The translations under genes and the position numbers were made by a program. From the NCBI GenBank assembly GCA_021648745.1, contig JAKISE010000106.1:1-9786 (forward strand): a stretch of DNA of 9,786 bases. The letters are read 5' to 3'. Of this stretch, positions 1-7,150 are shown in pieces. The notes beneath the pieces are model-generated. The model did not search any database, was not told where the DNA came from, and was given only the letters and a program-made list of their open reading frames with translations. Source of the stretch: Cyclobacteriaceae bacterium (GTDB lineage Bacteria > Bacteroidota > Bacteroidia > Cytophagales > Cyclobacteriaceae). How positions within the stretch are numbered: position 1 is the first letter of the stretch; each line of letters begins with the position of its first letter.

Positions 1-23
1 ACATCTCGCGGATTCCTTTTACT

Positions 24-629
24 TTATGATTCTGCAAGATTACTAGATGTTCTCATGTAAATAGTAGTACCAGCTTCAATATTTAATACAGCACCGGGTT
101 GAACTTTTAATTCTCCTTCTACAATCCAACTGGTATCGGCCGACATGGTAAATACGGTATCAATGGTGCCTTCGATAGAGCGAAGAACCTGACCATTTAG
201 CTCAACTATGTCTAGAAAAAATAATCGATTCAAAATTTCCAAGGTAATGTTTCGTATGGTTTCCTGACCAGCTTGATCCGTTACTTTTAATCCAAACAAT
301 ACTTCGTCTCCTATCTCCAGCCCATCCTCAATAGTATATTGATATTGATATATGGAGGAAAATTCACTGGTAAAGGTGACAAAATCCATTACTTCCCCGT
401 CTTTGGTCAATTCAAATGAAGCCAATTTTTCGCTGGCTGCGATTTTTAGGTTTATAAAAAGAGGAATAGTATCCTTCACATTCTTTTTAATAATATCCTC
501 ACCCGACAAAAGTGCAATGATTGGTGGCTCTACCTGTAGCTTGTCTAATCCATCCTTACACGCAGTTACTGCCGATAGAAAAATAATAGCTAGGGCTATG
601 TTACGCAGGTTGTATTTATTTTTAATCAT
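24..629 (-). CDS. Surface lipoprotein, possibly truncated before a beta-helix domain
   Basis: The 201-residue product starts with a basic N-terminus, a hydrophobic segment and a lipobox (V-T-A-C, Cys24), so it should be lipidated and membrane-anchored. Residues about 30-135 look like an extracellular beta-sandwich (alternating hydrophobic pattern, V-T-D-Q-A-G near 117-121, typical of Ig/cadherin-like folds). Residues about 165-191 (D-T-S-W-I-V-E-G, then P-G-A-V-L-N-I-E-A-G-T-T-I) match the entry segment of right-handed beta-helix proteins of Bacteroidota, which usually continue for a few hundred residues. Here a TAA follows about ten residues later, so either the protein is naturally short or it has been cut by a nonsense or frameshift mutation; the window ends 23 bases further on and cannot decide. 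It lies 12 bases after the TonB receptor and is the last visible gene of that operon, suggesting an accessory surface protein for the same substrate. Specific function is not recognised. Confidence 0.72.
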   Translation of the reverse strand: MIKNKYNLRNIALAIIFLSAVTACKDGLDKLQVEPPIIALLSGEDIIKKNVKDTIPLFINLKIAASEKLASFELTKDGEVMDFVTFTSEFSSIYQYQYTIEDGLEIGDEVLFGLKVTDQAGQETIRNITLEILNRLFFLDIVELNGQVLRSIEGTIDTVFTMSADTSWIVEGELKVQPGAVLNIEAGTTIYMRTSSNLAES

Positions 630-641
630 GTTTTTGTTTTT

Positions 642-3600
642 TTATAATCTATAAGAAACTCCAAATCTACTCCACCATCCTATGTATTCGATTTCTGCTA
701 CACGGTTACGCTTACCTATAAACTCGATTTGAGGAGTATTCGTTACATTGAGAAACTCTACGAAGGCGCTTATATTTTTTGTGATTTTTTGACTGGCCGA
801 GATATCCAATTGGTATCGACCCTCACGAAAACGATCCAATTCAGATCCTGGTACATCCGAAATGGCAAGGGTTACCCCACCCAAGTAATTGAATGAAGCC
901 CTTCCGGAAAATCCTTTTAAATCATAGGTTAGGGCAAAATTACCAAAGTGATCGGTTTGGTTGGGCAACCTTATTTCACGTCCATCATCCAGTGTAGCAC
1001 GTGAATAGATGTAGGAATAATTTAGATACACTCCTATGCCACTAAGTATTCCAGGAAGAAAATCCAGTTGAGTCTGTATGTTGATTTCCCCACCATATAC
1101 TACAGCCGCATCTCCGTTTTGCACCTGTTCAAACCTATAATTAATGAGGGTAGGATCAGTAACATATTGCTGATAATTGGCGCTGTCAAGACGAAAAGTA
1201 CGATCGACCTGAAAATCATCAATTAATTTGTAAAACAGCCCTCCTGAAATAATTCCAACATTGTTCAGATACCTTTCGAACATCAAATCAATGTTGGTAG
1301 CTCTGGCAGGGCGCAGGTCAGGGTTACCCCTTGAAATTCTCCTACTGTTCAAATTTATATTGTCAAAAGGTACAAGGTCTCCAAAATTAGGCCTGGCATA
1401 AGAATAGGTAAGAGCGCCTCTTAGGTTAGTCATCCGGTTAAAGCTGTACTTTACATGCACATTTGGAAGTATAAAGTTAAACCTGGATGAACCTGTAACT
1501 AGGTCAGTGCCTTCCCATGAACCAGAGTTACGCCTTACAACATTGGCATCGTAACTTACCGCAGTAAACTCGGCTCTTACCCCTGTAAGGAGCATAAGCT
1601 TACTAAATTTCAACCTAGTCATTACATAGCCGGCTGCTACCTGCTCATTAGCCTTATAATCAGCCTGATCGCTGTTTATGCGCGAATTTCCAATATCTAG
1701 GGTAAAATCATTGAAGTTTTCATTAAAGAAGTTTCTTACTTTAGCTGGATTAAGGCTAGGCCCAAAACGTACGTTGCCGTTCATAAATCGTGAATCTTCA
1801 AAGCCATCAATCAGGTTGGCAAATACATCGTCATCATCTACTGGTACATAGCGATATACTTGACTTTCTCGGTCACGTGCATTGTTAATTTGCCGAAATT
1901 TACCTCCAGTTTTTAGGAAAGCATCGGCTCCAGCAATGGTGTAAGGTATTTCTATATTTATTCTGGCTACGGCATTGGTACCCGTACTAATTGTTTCCTC
2001 TCTTTCAAAACGATTTAAATTGTCATATAATACAGGATTATGGATGGTGCCCGGAAAATCGAGCGGTTCGAAAGTGGGAAAATCCGTATTCAAGCCAATG
2101 GTTTCCATATCAAATGTTCTTCTGTCGAAAAGAATATATTCTTCAGAGCCTTTGCGCCTTGAGTCGGTATAAAAAAGACCATAATCCAACTTAATATTCC
2201 CTAAGGTATGTTTTCCTTCAAGGCTATAGCTAATATTGCTCTTTACATCCTCTCTAATGCTAAGGTCGCGTCTTATTCTGGCATTTTGTGATACTGTGGG
2301 TGTAATAAAAGTACCTACATCCGGATCGTACCTTGCCCTGCTTCTCAGGTCATTATCGCCTCTGCGGCTGTACAGTACATTAAACAAGAGAGAGTTTTTC
2401 CTGTTAAATTTATAATCAAGGGTAAAGGAGCTCCCTATACGCTCACGAATATTAAACAAATCTCTATAACGATAGTCCATGATAGTCAATATAGAGTCCT
2501 GATCTTGGTTATTAATTCTGGGGTAGTCCCAAACAGCTTCTCCTATATCCTGTACATTATCCGTTCTATAATAACTCCCATTAAAAATTATGCCTAATCG
2601 CCCTTCGTCCACATCATCTGTTGGAAGAAACCTTTTTCCAAATTTAAAACGTGCTAACCCATTTAACCCTCGCGACATATCATTATAGCCTCCTCCTACT
2701 TCCAGCTTTAAAGCGGTGTTCAGGCTTTTGGCAATGGGTGTTCTCAGGTTAATGGCTCCTCCAATAGCATCACCGTCCATATCCGAGGTAATTGCCTTGG
2801 TAACTTCTAATGAAGACAATACATCAGCTGGAATAAGATCGAGTGCCTCGCTTCTTACCCCTGGCTCAGTTGAGGGAATTTGCTCTCCATTTATACTAAT
2901 GGTGGTAAAATGGACTGGTGTTCCTCTGATTTGAACTGTTGATCCTTCGCCTCGCTCCCGATTTATAGTAATGCCTGGTATTCTTTGGAGAGCCTCAGCC
3001 ACATTCACATCAGGAAAACGACCCATGAGGTCGGCAGAAACAATATTTTTAATATTATCGGAGGTACGTTGCTGATTTAAGGCTTTTTCTTGCCCTTCTA
3101 AGTTTCCTTTTATAACAATTTCCTGCAAAGTAGAAATGTCGCCTGATAATTTTACGTTATGGGTAATGGTAGAATTGGCTATTACTTCAACTTCAAGTTC
3201 AAATTCGTCATACCCTATAAAGCTAATAACTAGTGTTTGTTTGCCTTCTGGCACATTAACAATAAGATAATTGCCGTCAATATCGGTAGATGCACCTATG
3301 GTTGTGCCTTTAATGTAAACCGATGCTCCTGGCAATGGCCCTGAATCAGCAAAGTCAGTAACTCTGCCTGTAATATTCCCTTTTCCTATTTTTTGTATTT
3401 TTGGCTTTTGCTTAACCTGAGACTGCTTGATTACGATTTGGTTGTTGTTTCTGTGAAACTGTACGCCTGACTTTTTAGACAAATCGGTAAGCACCTGCTC
3501 TAGCGAACTATCGGCATAGCTTATATCTATGGTGTTGTCTTTTTTTAGTTCTTCTTCAAGGTAAAAAAAGGAAAGACCTGTCTGCTTCTCTATTTCTCGT

Positions 3601-3743
3601 AGTACCTCTTCTAAACTTGCGTCTTTGGCTTTAATGTTAACTTTAATGTCTTTTAATTTTACTTGTGCATTTGCCCAAGTGGTTAACATTAAAACTATTA
3701 CAACAGCCGAGCAGGTGGCTTTTACTATTCGGGTTAAGATCAT
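642..3743 (-). CDS. TonB-dependent outer-membrane receptor with STN signalling domain
   Basis: A 1033-residue outer-membrane active transporter that would import a substrate using TonB/ExbBD energy. Signal peptide about 1-26, with cleavage after A-N-A before Gln27. Residues about 36-106 form an STN (secretin/TonB N-terminal) domain, the part that contacts a FecR anti-sigma factor. Residues about 124-200 are a carboxypeptidase-regulatory-like beta-sandwich (G-R-V-T-D, D-I-D-G-N-Y, F-I-G-Y). The plug is at about 220-335, including R-F-P-D-V-N-V-A-E-A-L-Q-R-I-P-G-I and G-D-A-I-G-G-A-I-N-L; this wording matches the TIGR01782-type receptors rather than SusC. The remainder is a beta-barrel ending in F-G-V-S-Y-R-L. 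No SusD partner is present, which agrees with a non-SusC receptor. The start overlaps the fecR stop by 4 bases (ATGA), indicating translational coupling. The substrate cannot be read from sequence; the neighbouring phosphatase makes a phosphorylated compound or the liberated product a reasonable guess. Confidence 0.95.
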   Translation of the reverse strand: MILTRIVKATCSAVVIVLMLTTWANAQVKLKDIKVNIKAKDASLEEVLREIEKQTGLSFFYLEEELKKDNTIDISYADSSLEQVLTDLSKKSGVQFHRNNNQIVIKQSQVKQKPKIQKIGKGNITGRVTDFADSGPLPGASVYIKGTTIGASTDIDGNYLIVNVPEGKQTLVISFIGYDEFELEVEVIANSTITHNVKLSGDISTLQEIVIKGNLEGQEKALNQQRTSDNIKNIVSADLMGRFPDVNVAEALQRIPGITINRERGEGSTVQIRGTPVHFTTISINGEQIPSTEPGVRSEALDLIPADVLSSLEVTKAITSDMDGDAIGGAINLRTPIAKSLNTALKLEVGGGYNDMSRGLNGLARFKFGKRFLPTDDVDEGRLGIIFNGSYYRTDNVQDIGEAVWDYPRINNQDQDSILTIMDYRYRDLFNIRERIGSSFTLDYKFNRKNSLLFNVLYSRRGDNDLRSRARYDPDVGTFITPTVSQNARIRRDLSIREDVKSNISYSLEGKHTLGNIKLDYGLFYTDSRRKGSEEYILFDRRTFDMETIGLNTDFPTFEPLDFPGTIHNPVLYDNLNRFEREETISTGTNAVARINIEIPYTIAGADAFLKTGGKFRQINNARDRESQVYRYVPVDDDDVFANLIDGFEDSRFMNGNVRFGPSLNPAKVRNFFNENFNDFTLDIGNSRINSDQADYKANEQVAAGYVMTRLKFSKLMLLTGVRAEFTAVSYDANVVRRNSGSWEGTDLVTGSSRFNFILPNVHVKYSFNRMTNLRGALTYSYARPNFGDLVPFDNINLNSRRISRGNPDLRPARATNIDLMFERYLNNVGIISGGLFYKLIDDFQVDRTFRLDSANYQQYVTDPTLINYRFEQVQNGDAAVVYGGEINIQTQLDFLPGILSGIGVYLNYSYIYSRATLDDGREIRLPNQTDHFGNFALTYDLKGFSGRASFNYLGGVTLAISDVPGSELDRFREGRYQLDISASQKITKNISAFVEFLNVTNTPQIEFIGKRNRVAEIEYIGWWSRFGVSYRL

Positions 3744-4756
3744 TTTAATTCAATTTTTACGTTTTTTCCATCTATATGGTAGCTAACAGGAACCAGTGTT
3801 TTCATCAGTTGCAATATTTTCTCTAAAGATTCATTATTAAGGGTAAAGGTTAAGTGATATTCATTACTAAGAGTTTTCGGGTATTGAATTTCCACGCCAT
3901 ACCATCTTTCCAGTTTTGTAGCCACTTCATCAAAAGATGTGTTATGGAATTTTAACCTGCCATCTTTCCATGATGTAAAAAATGAAGGGTCAACATTTTT
4001 AATGGCAAATGATTGTTTTTTCTTGCTATAAGTGGCTTTTTGATTAGGTTCTAACATTAGAAAATCTTCGTTGCTGTTTACCTTTTTTAAAGCAACACTT
4101 CCTGTTTCCAACGTTGTTTCTGTTACAAGGTCTTCCGGAAAAGCACTTACATTAAATGAAGTGCCAAGCACCTTAATATTAATATCTGCGGTGGTTACAA
4201 TAAAAGGCAAGTCGGGGTTTTCAACTACCTCAAAAAATGCCTCACCCTCGAGGGAAACCTCTCTTTTATTGCCTACAAATTTTTGTGGGAAACTTAATTT
4301 GCTTTCGGCATTAAGCCACACTTTTGACCCATCAGGTAAATAAATTTTTGATTTTTGACCGGACTTGTTTTCAATATGTGAATAGGCAATGCTTTCCGTA
4401 GTTTGTTCAGGATTAGAAAGGGTATAGTAAACTCCTATTGATATCATAGGAAGTAAAAGAATGGCTGCAATGCGCATCCATTGAAAAGAATACCAAGGTT
4501 TATTGCTTGTTTTAAGTGGAGCAACATTTTTGGATTGTATTGTCGTATGCACTTTGTCTAATAAAGCATGAGCATTAAAAAACTCGTTTTTATAGCTAGA
4601 AGAATCATATTCTTCCCACTGCGATTTCATTAGTTTATTAACAGACACCCTTTTTTGGGGGTCTATAAGCCAATTTTCAATTAACTCGTCTTCATCTTTA
4701 CTACATTCATTACTAATGTATTTTTTAACAAGCTTATTGGTACTATTTTTTCTCAT
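3740..4756 (-). CDS. FecR-family anti-sigma factor
   Basis: Single-pass inner-membrane regulator that would hold an ECF sigma factor and relay the state of the TonB receptor. With the ATG at 4756 it has 338 residues. Residues 1-90 are the cytoplasmic anti-sigma part (K-Y-I-S-N-E-C-S-K-D-E-D-E-L-I, then N-W-L). One transmembrane helix lies at about 94-111. A FecR domain occupies about 133-225 (L-P-D-G-S-K-V-W-L-N-A, E-V-S-L-E-G-E-A-F-F-E-V, V-L-G-T-S-F-N-V). A DUF4974/STN-like domain follows at about 267-336. The frame could begin three codons earlier at a TTG (4765), but ATG is preferred and GGGAG lies just before it. The gene heads the operon with the receptor. The cognate ECF sigma gene, usually immediately upstream, is missing: the 460 bases before it are non-coding. 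A promoter-like site precedes it (4788-4815). Confidence 0.94.
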   Translation of the reverse strand: MRKNSTNKLVKKYISNECSKDEDELIENWLIDPQKRVSVNKLMKSQWEEYDSSSYKNEFFNAHALLDKVHTTIQSKNVAPLKTSNKPWYSFQWMRIAAILLLPMISIGVYYTLSNPEQTTESIAYSHIENKSGQKSKIYLPDGSKVWLNAESKLSFPQKFVGNKREVSLEGEAFFEVVENPDLPFIVTTADINIKVLGTSFNVSAFPEDLVTETTLETGSVALKKVNSNEDFLMLEPNQKATYSKKKQSFAIKNVDPSFFTSWKDGRLKFHNTSFDEVATKLERWYGVEIQYPKTLSNEYHLTFTLNNESLEKILQLMKTLVPVSYHIDGKNVKIELK

Positions 4757-4787
4757 TGCTCCCAAATATTTTGGCGTTTGTTTAGGT

Positions 4788-4815
4788 TATACACCTAGAA
4801 AAGACAAGACCCCTA
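4788..4815 (-). promoter_or_regulatory. Candidate ECF-type promoter of the fecR-receptor operon
   Basis: Read on the minus strand, TAGGGGT is followed by GTGTATA, with 15 bases between GGGG and GTGTAT. GTGTAT ends 32 bases before the fecR ATG. The layout fits an ECF -35/-10 pair. The same two elements with the same spacing occur upstream of the divergent phosphoesterase gene at 5169-5197, which is the main support. The transcription start is not known. Confidence 0.5.
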
Positions 4816-4919
4816 TTAGGAGCACAATAAAATATGCTTAGGCATTACTGAAGCGAAAGCAAAAACGAGGGTTTATAAGTTGACTTTATAATTGACATTC
4901 CTATAAATAAAAATTAAAA

Positions 4920-5051
4920 TTAAACCACAGAGATCACAGAAAATAATAACACTGAGTTCACAAAGGAATTGTAAAACAATAACTAATTGTTTTACAATTC
5001 CAAAGCATTTCTCAGTGTGCTTTGTGGCTTCTCTGTGCACTTTGTGGTTAA
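4920..5051. repeat. Long imperfect palindrome of CACAGAG/CACAAAG units (copy 1)
   Basis: The left arm begins TTAAACCACAGAG and the right arm ends CTTTGTGGTTAA. Further in, ACACTGAG (4949-4956) matches CTCAGTGT (5011-5018), and the centre is a perfect 16-bp hairpin (4965-5001). The arms are built from CACAGAG or CACAAAG words spaced about 10-12 bases apart. A second member of the same family lies at 9134-9218, so this is a dispersed intergenic element rather than a single-gene operator. Confidence 0.8.
4965..5001. repeat. Perfect 16-bp hairpin at the centre of repeat copy 1
   Basis: GGAATTGTAAAACAAT (4965-4980) pairs without mismatch with ATTGTTTTACAATTCC (4986-5001) around a 5-base loop (AACTA). 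No run of T follows on either strand, so it is not an obvious intrinsic terminator, although it could help to separate the divergent transcripts. Confidence 0.85.
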
Positions 5052-5102
5052 AGAATAAAAGTTAATCTAAGGTTGTGATAAAATCCCTTTACACTTGAAC
5101 AT

Positions 5103-5130
5103 ATTCTTCGCATGGAGTGCTCAGAATGAC
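5103..5130. repeat. Degenerate dispersed repeat of the ATTCTTCGC...GCTCAGAATGAC type
   Basis: ATTCTTCGC and GCTCAGAATGAC are the two conserved halves of a short intergenic repeat that I recognise from many bacterial genomes (reverse form GTCATTCTGAGC...GCGAAGAAT). The middle here is altered. ATTCT and AGAAT can pair as a weak stem. Only one copy is in the window, so the assignment rests on recall. Confidence 0.35.
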
Positions 5131-5140
5131 GTTCCAAAAG

Positions 5141-5153
5141 GATAGCTATCGGG
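5141..5153. repeat. Partial member of the CCCGAT...ATCGGG palindrome family
   Basis: GATAGCTATC is a perfect 10-base palindrome followed by GGG; the matching CCC on the left is eroded. Other members in this window are at 7154-7170, 9488-9503 and, more loosely, 9554-9571. Confidence 0.5.
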
Positions 5154-5168
5154 TTTATAGACTGGCAC

Positions 5169-5197
5169 TAGGGGTAAGGTTTAGTTTATGTGTATTA
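5169..5197 (+). promoter_or_regulatory. Candidate ECF-type promoter of the phosphoesterase gene
   Basis: TAGGGGT (5169-5175) and GTGTAT (5190-5195) have 15 bases between GGGG and GTGTAT. GTGTAT ends 23 bases before the ATG at 5219. Both elements and their spacing match the site before fecR on the opposite strand, while the spacer sequence differs. Shared use by one ECF sigma factor is inferred. Confidence 0.5.
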
Positions 5198-5218
5198 ATT
5201 AAAATAAACAAATAAACT

Positions 5219-6715
5219 ATGCTTCTCAACCGAATTATTAATTATCTATATAGTTTTTGCACTATTTCTTTTTTTGTATTTGTTCTGTTATCATGTAACC
5301 CAGGTGACAATTTTGCGCCTACTATTTCAACAATTGATCCCTTATCTGGAAAAGAAGGAACAATTGTTACCATTACAGGTACCGGCTTTAGTAACGATAC
5401 CACAGAAAATGTAGTCCTATTTAATGGAAAAGAGTCAGTTGAAATAATTCTTGCTACAGCTACTCAAATTTCAGCATTAGTACCTGTAGGAGCTACAAGT
5501 GGGTCTGTGTCAGTTACCGTTGGCGGAAAAACTATCACTGGTCCGGAGTTTAAGGTTTTTGAAATAGAAATAACTAGCATTAGCCCAACTGGTGGCAAAG
5601 TGGGTACAGAAGTTATAATTACTGGAAATGATTTTAGCTTAGTACCCGATGAAAATTTAGTAAAATTTAACGGTATTGTTGCAGAAGTAAGTGCTGCTAC
5701 AAATACATCCATCACTACTTCTGTTCCTGAGGGTGCCACAACAGGCCCTGTAACGGTAACAGTCGAAAATCAAACTATGGAAAGTGGTGAATTTCATGTA
5801 ATTCTTTCCACTGTACCTGAAAACTTTAAAATAGCATTTATAGGAGATACAGGAACAGATAGCAATGCTGATGCCGTATTAAACCTGATAAAAAGTGAAA
5901 GTGCCGCAGTAGTAGTACATGCAGGTGATCTTGATTACCTCGATATTCCTTTGGTGTTTGAAGCCAATATCAATAAGGTTCTTGGAAAAAATTTCCCCTA
6001 TTTCTATTGTGTTGGAAACCACGATGAGAAAGAATGGGATGGGGCTGATGGATATCAGCAATACCAAGAGGCTAGGTTTAACCGGTTAGGTATAACTTGG
6101 AGTGGCCAATTGGGCGTATTATCTTCTTTTTATTATAACGGGATGTTTTTTGTTACTTCTGCCCCCGATGAATTTGGCATTGGTTCGGAACAAGCCGGAA
6201 ATTATATTCGTGATGAGCTAACAACAGACAACTCTATATGGAGGGTTGCCATTTGGCATAAAAACCAGGAGCTGATGCAAATCGGTGGTAAAGAAGACCA
6301 AGCTGGATGGAATGTATATGAAGAATCGCGCAAGGCAGGAGCCATTATGGCTACAGGGCACGAACACTCGTATAGCCGTACTCATGAGATGAGCCATTTT
6401 GAGAATCAGGTTATTTCCAGTACTTCTAATACCATTAATTTACAAAAAGATAACCCTGCAACAGCCGGTTTGGATGAAGGCCGATCTTTTGCATTTGTTT
6501 CAGGTTTAGGTGGCAAAGGTATTCGCGATGCCGAAGGTGGCTTGGATAATAACCCCTGGTGGGCAAGTGTTTACCATATCAATAATGGAGGTCAGCATGG
6601 GGTGCTTTTTGGTGAGTTTAATTATAATGGAGATGCAACACTAGCTCGTTTTTACTTTAAGGATATTGACGGAACTGTGATAGATACGTTCTTCGTAAGA
6701 TCTGAACTTGAGTAG
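5219..6715 (+). CDS. Lipoprotein with two IPT/TIG domains and a purple-acid-phosphatase-like metallophosphoesterase domain
   Basis: A 498-residue predicted surface or periplasmic lipoprotein: hydrophobic N-terminus and lipobox L-L-S-C with Cys26. Two IPT/TIG immunoglobulin-like domains lie at about 33-114 and 117-194 (each with a P-x-x-G-x-x-G-T-x-V/I-x-I-T-G-x-x-F core). A calcineurin-like metallophosphoesterase domain covers about 203-480. Metal ligands are complete: Asp210 in GDTG, Asp237 in GDLDY, Asn267-His268 in GNHD, His347 in WHK, and His381 and His383 in GHEH. Tyr240 in GDxxY corresponds to the metal-binding tyrosine of purple acid phosphatases, so a phosphomonoesterase is more likely than a nuclease. 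It is divergent from the fecR-receptor operon and shares its promoter motif, suggesting that it supplies substrate to, or works with, that receptor. A candidate terminator follows at 6753-6788. Exact substrate (sugar phosphate, nucleotide, phytate-like or other) is unknown. Confidence 0.92.
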   Translation: MLLNRIINYLYSFCTISFFVFVLLSCNPGDNFAPTISTIDPLSGKEGTIVTITGTGFSNDTTENVVLFNGKESVEIILATATQISALVPVGATSGSVSVTVGGKTITGPEFKVFEIEITSISPTGGKVGTEVIITGNDFSLVPDENLVKFNGIVAEVSAATNTSITTSVPEGATTGPVTVTVENQTMESGEFHVILSTVPENFKIAFIGDTGTDSNADAVLNLIKSESAAVVVHAGDLDYLDIPLVFEANINKVLGKNFPYFYCVGNHDEKEWDGADGYQQYQEARFNRLGITWSGQLGVLSSFYYNGMFFVTSAPDEFGIGSEQAGNYIRDELTTDNSIWRVAIWHKNQELMQIGGKEDQAGWNVYEESRKAGAIMATGHEHSYSRTHEMSHFENQVISSTSNTINLQKDNPATAGLDEGRSFAFVSGLGGKGIRDAEGGLDNNPWWASVYHINNGGQHGVLFGEFNYNGDATLARFYFKDIDGTVIDTFFVRSELE

Positions 6716-6752
6716 CTTACCCGTTTTCTGTGGCAAAGCCCATATTAATCCA

Positions 6753-6788
6753 CTAAAACATTCTTTAGTCACTAAGATTTTAGTTTTT
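6753..6788 (+). terminator. Candidate intrinsic terminator after the phosphoesterase gene
   Basis: CTAAAA (6753-6758) pairs with TTTTAG (6778-6783), with a nested CTTTAGT/ACTAAG stem inside (one bulge), and five T follow (6784-6788). It starts 38 bases after the stop codon. The stem is AT-rich and therefore weak, so confidence is moderate. Confidence 0.45.
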
Positions 6789-6872
6789 CTAATACTTTAT
6801 TTAGGGTTCTTAGAGCCTTGAAGCATTTTTGATCGCATTTTCTAGGGAATAAATAACGCGCTATGATTCACT

Positions 6873-7010
6873 TTATAAATAACCTGCGCCCATCAAAAGC
6901 AATAACGGAAAATAAATCTCAGCATTCTGTTTTAAATAACTACGCAGTGTTTTTAATGTAGCCCCCATTTGGTTTTCAACTATTTTTTTATCCGATTGAA
7001 TTTTAGTCAT
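6873..7010 (-). CDS. Possible small protein of 45 residues with a hydrophobic C-terminal segment
   Basis: ATG at 7010, TAA at 6873-6875. The sequence has a charged, helix-like N-terminal half (M-T-K-I-Q-S-D-K-K-I-V-E-N-Q, then A-T-L-K-T-L-R-S-Y-L-K-Q-N-A-E) and ends I-Y-F-P-L-L-L-L-M-G-A-G-Y-L, a short hydrophobic tail that could insert in a membrane. The amphipathic-then-hydrophobic pattern is better ordered than most chance frames in AT-rich DNA. No family is recognised. The start codon lies in the loop of a 9-bp inverted repeat. It could equally be a remnant of a lost gene or a chance frame. Confidence 0.3.
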   Translation of the reverse strand: MTKIQSDKKIVENQMGATLKTLRSYLKQNAEIYFPLLLLMGAGYL

Positions 7011-7026
7011 CACTATATTCAATCGG
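6992..7026. repeat. 9-bp inverted repeat flanking a possible start codon
   Basis: CCGATTGAA (6992-7000) and TTCAATCGG (7018-7026) are exact reverse complements separated by 17 bases. The minus-strand ATG at 7008-7010 falls in the loop. There is no T tract, so a terminator is unlikely. It could control translation of the small ORF or be another dispersed palindrome. Confidence 0.6.
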
Positions 7027-7150
7027 TGGTTAACAAATAAATTATTTAAGAATGTAATTTACTGAATAACAATAACTTAACATAATTATAAGGTAAATAT
7101 TATTCCTTTTATTTAACTTAGTAAAGTAAAATTAATCATAAGTGGTTTAA

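Larger units (their letters stand above)
4816..5168. other. Divergent intergenic region, non-coding, repeat-rich
   Basis: No reading frame here resembles a protein, and in particular no sigma-factor gene is present. It contains a large CACAGAG-type palindrome (4920-5051), a short degenerate dispersed repeat (5103-5130) and a GATAGCTATC palindrome (5141-5150). The two candidate promoters lie at its two edges, pointing outward. Confidence 0.7.

Noticed and set aside
352..654. Plus-strand reading frame of 100 codons antisense to the lipoprotein gene
   Set aside because: Lies inside the convincing minus-strand lipoprotein gene; no protein-like domain or context.
1975..2934. Plus-strand reading frames within the TonB receptor gene
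   Set aside because: Antisense to a well-conserved 1033-residue receptor; low-complexity translations without family resemblance.
4071..4343. Plus-strand frame of 90 codons inside fecR
   Set aside because: Antisense shadow of the FecR domain coding sequence.
4754..4765. Upstream TTG start for fecR giving three extra residues
   Set aside because: The ATG at 4756 is the commoner start type, and GGGAG between TTG and ATG would be part of its upstream region.
5464..6067. Minus-strand frames inside the phosphoesterase gene
   Set aside because: Antisense to TIG and metallophosphoesterase domains; no independent support.
6810..6820. TTAGAG near 6811 as a left-hand partner of the TTAGAGACACTC repeat, which would frame the sulfatase as a mobile unit
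   Set aside because: Only TTCTTAGAG is shared and the following bases differ; insufficient for a terminal repeat.
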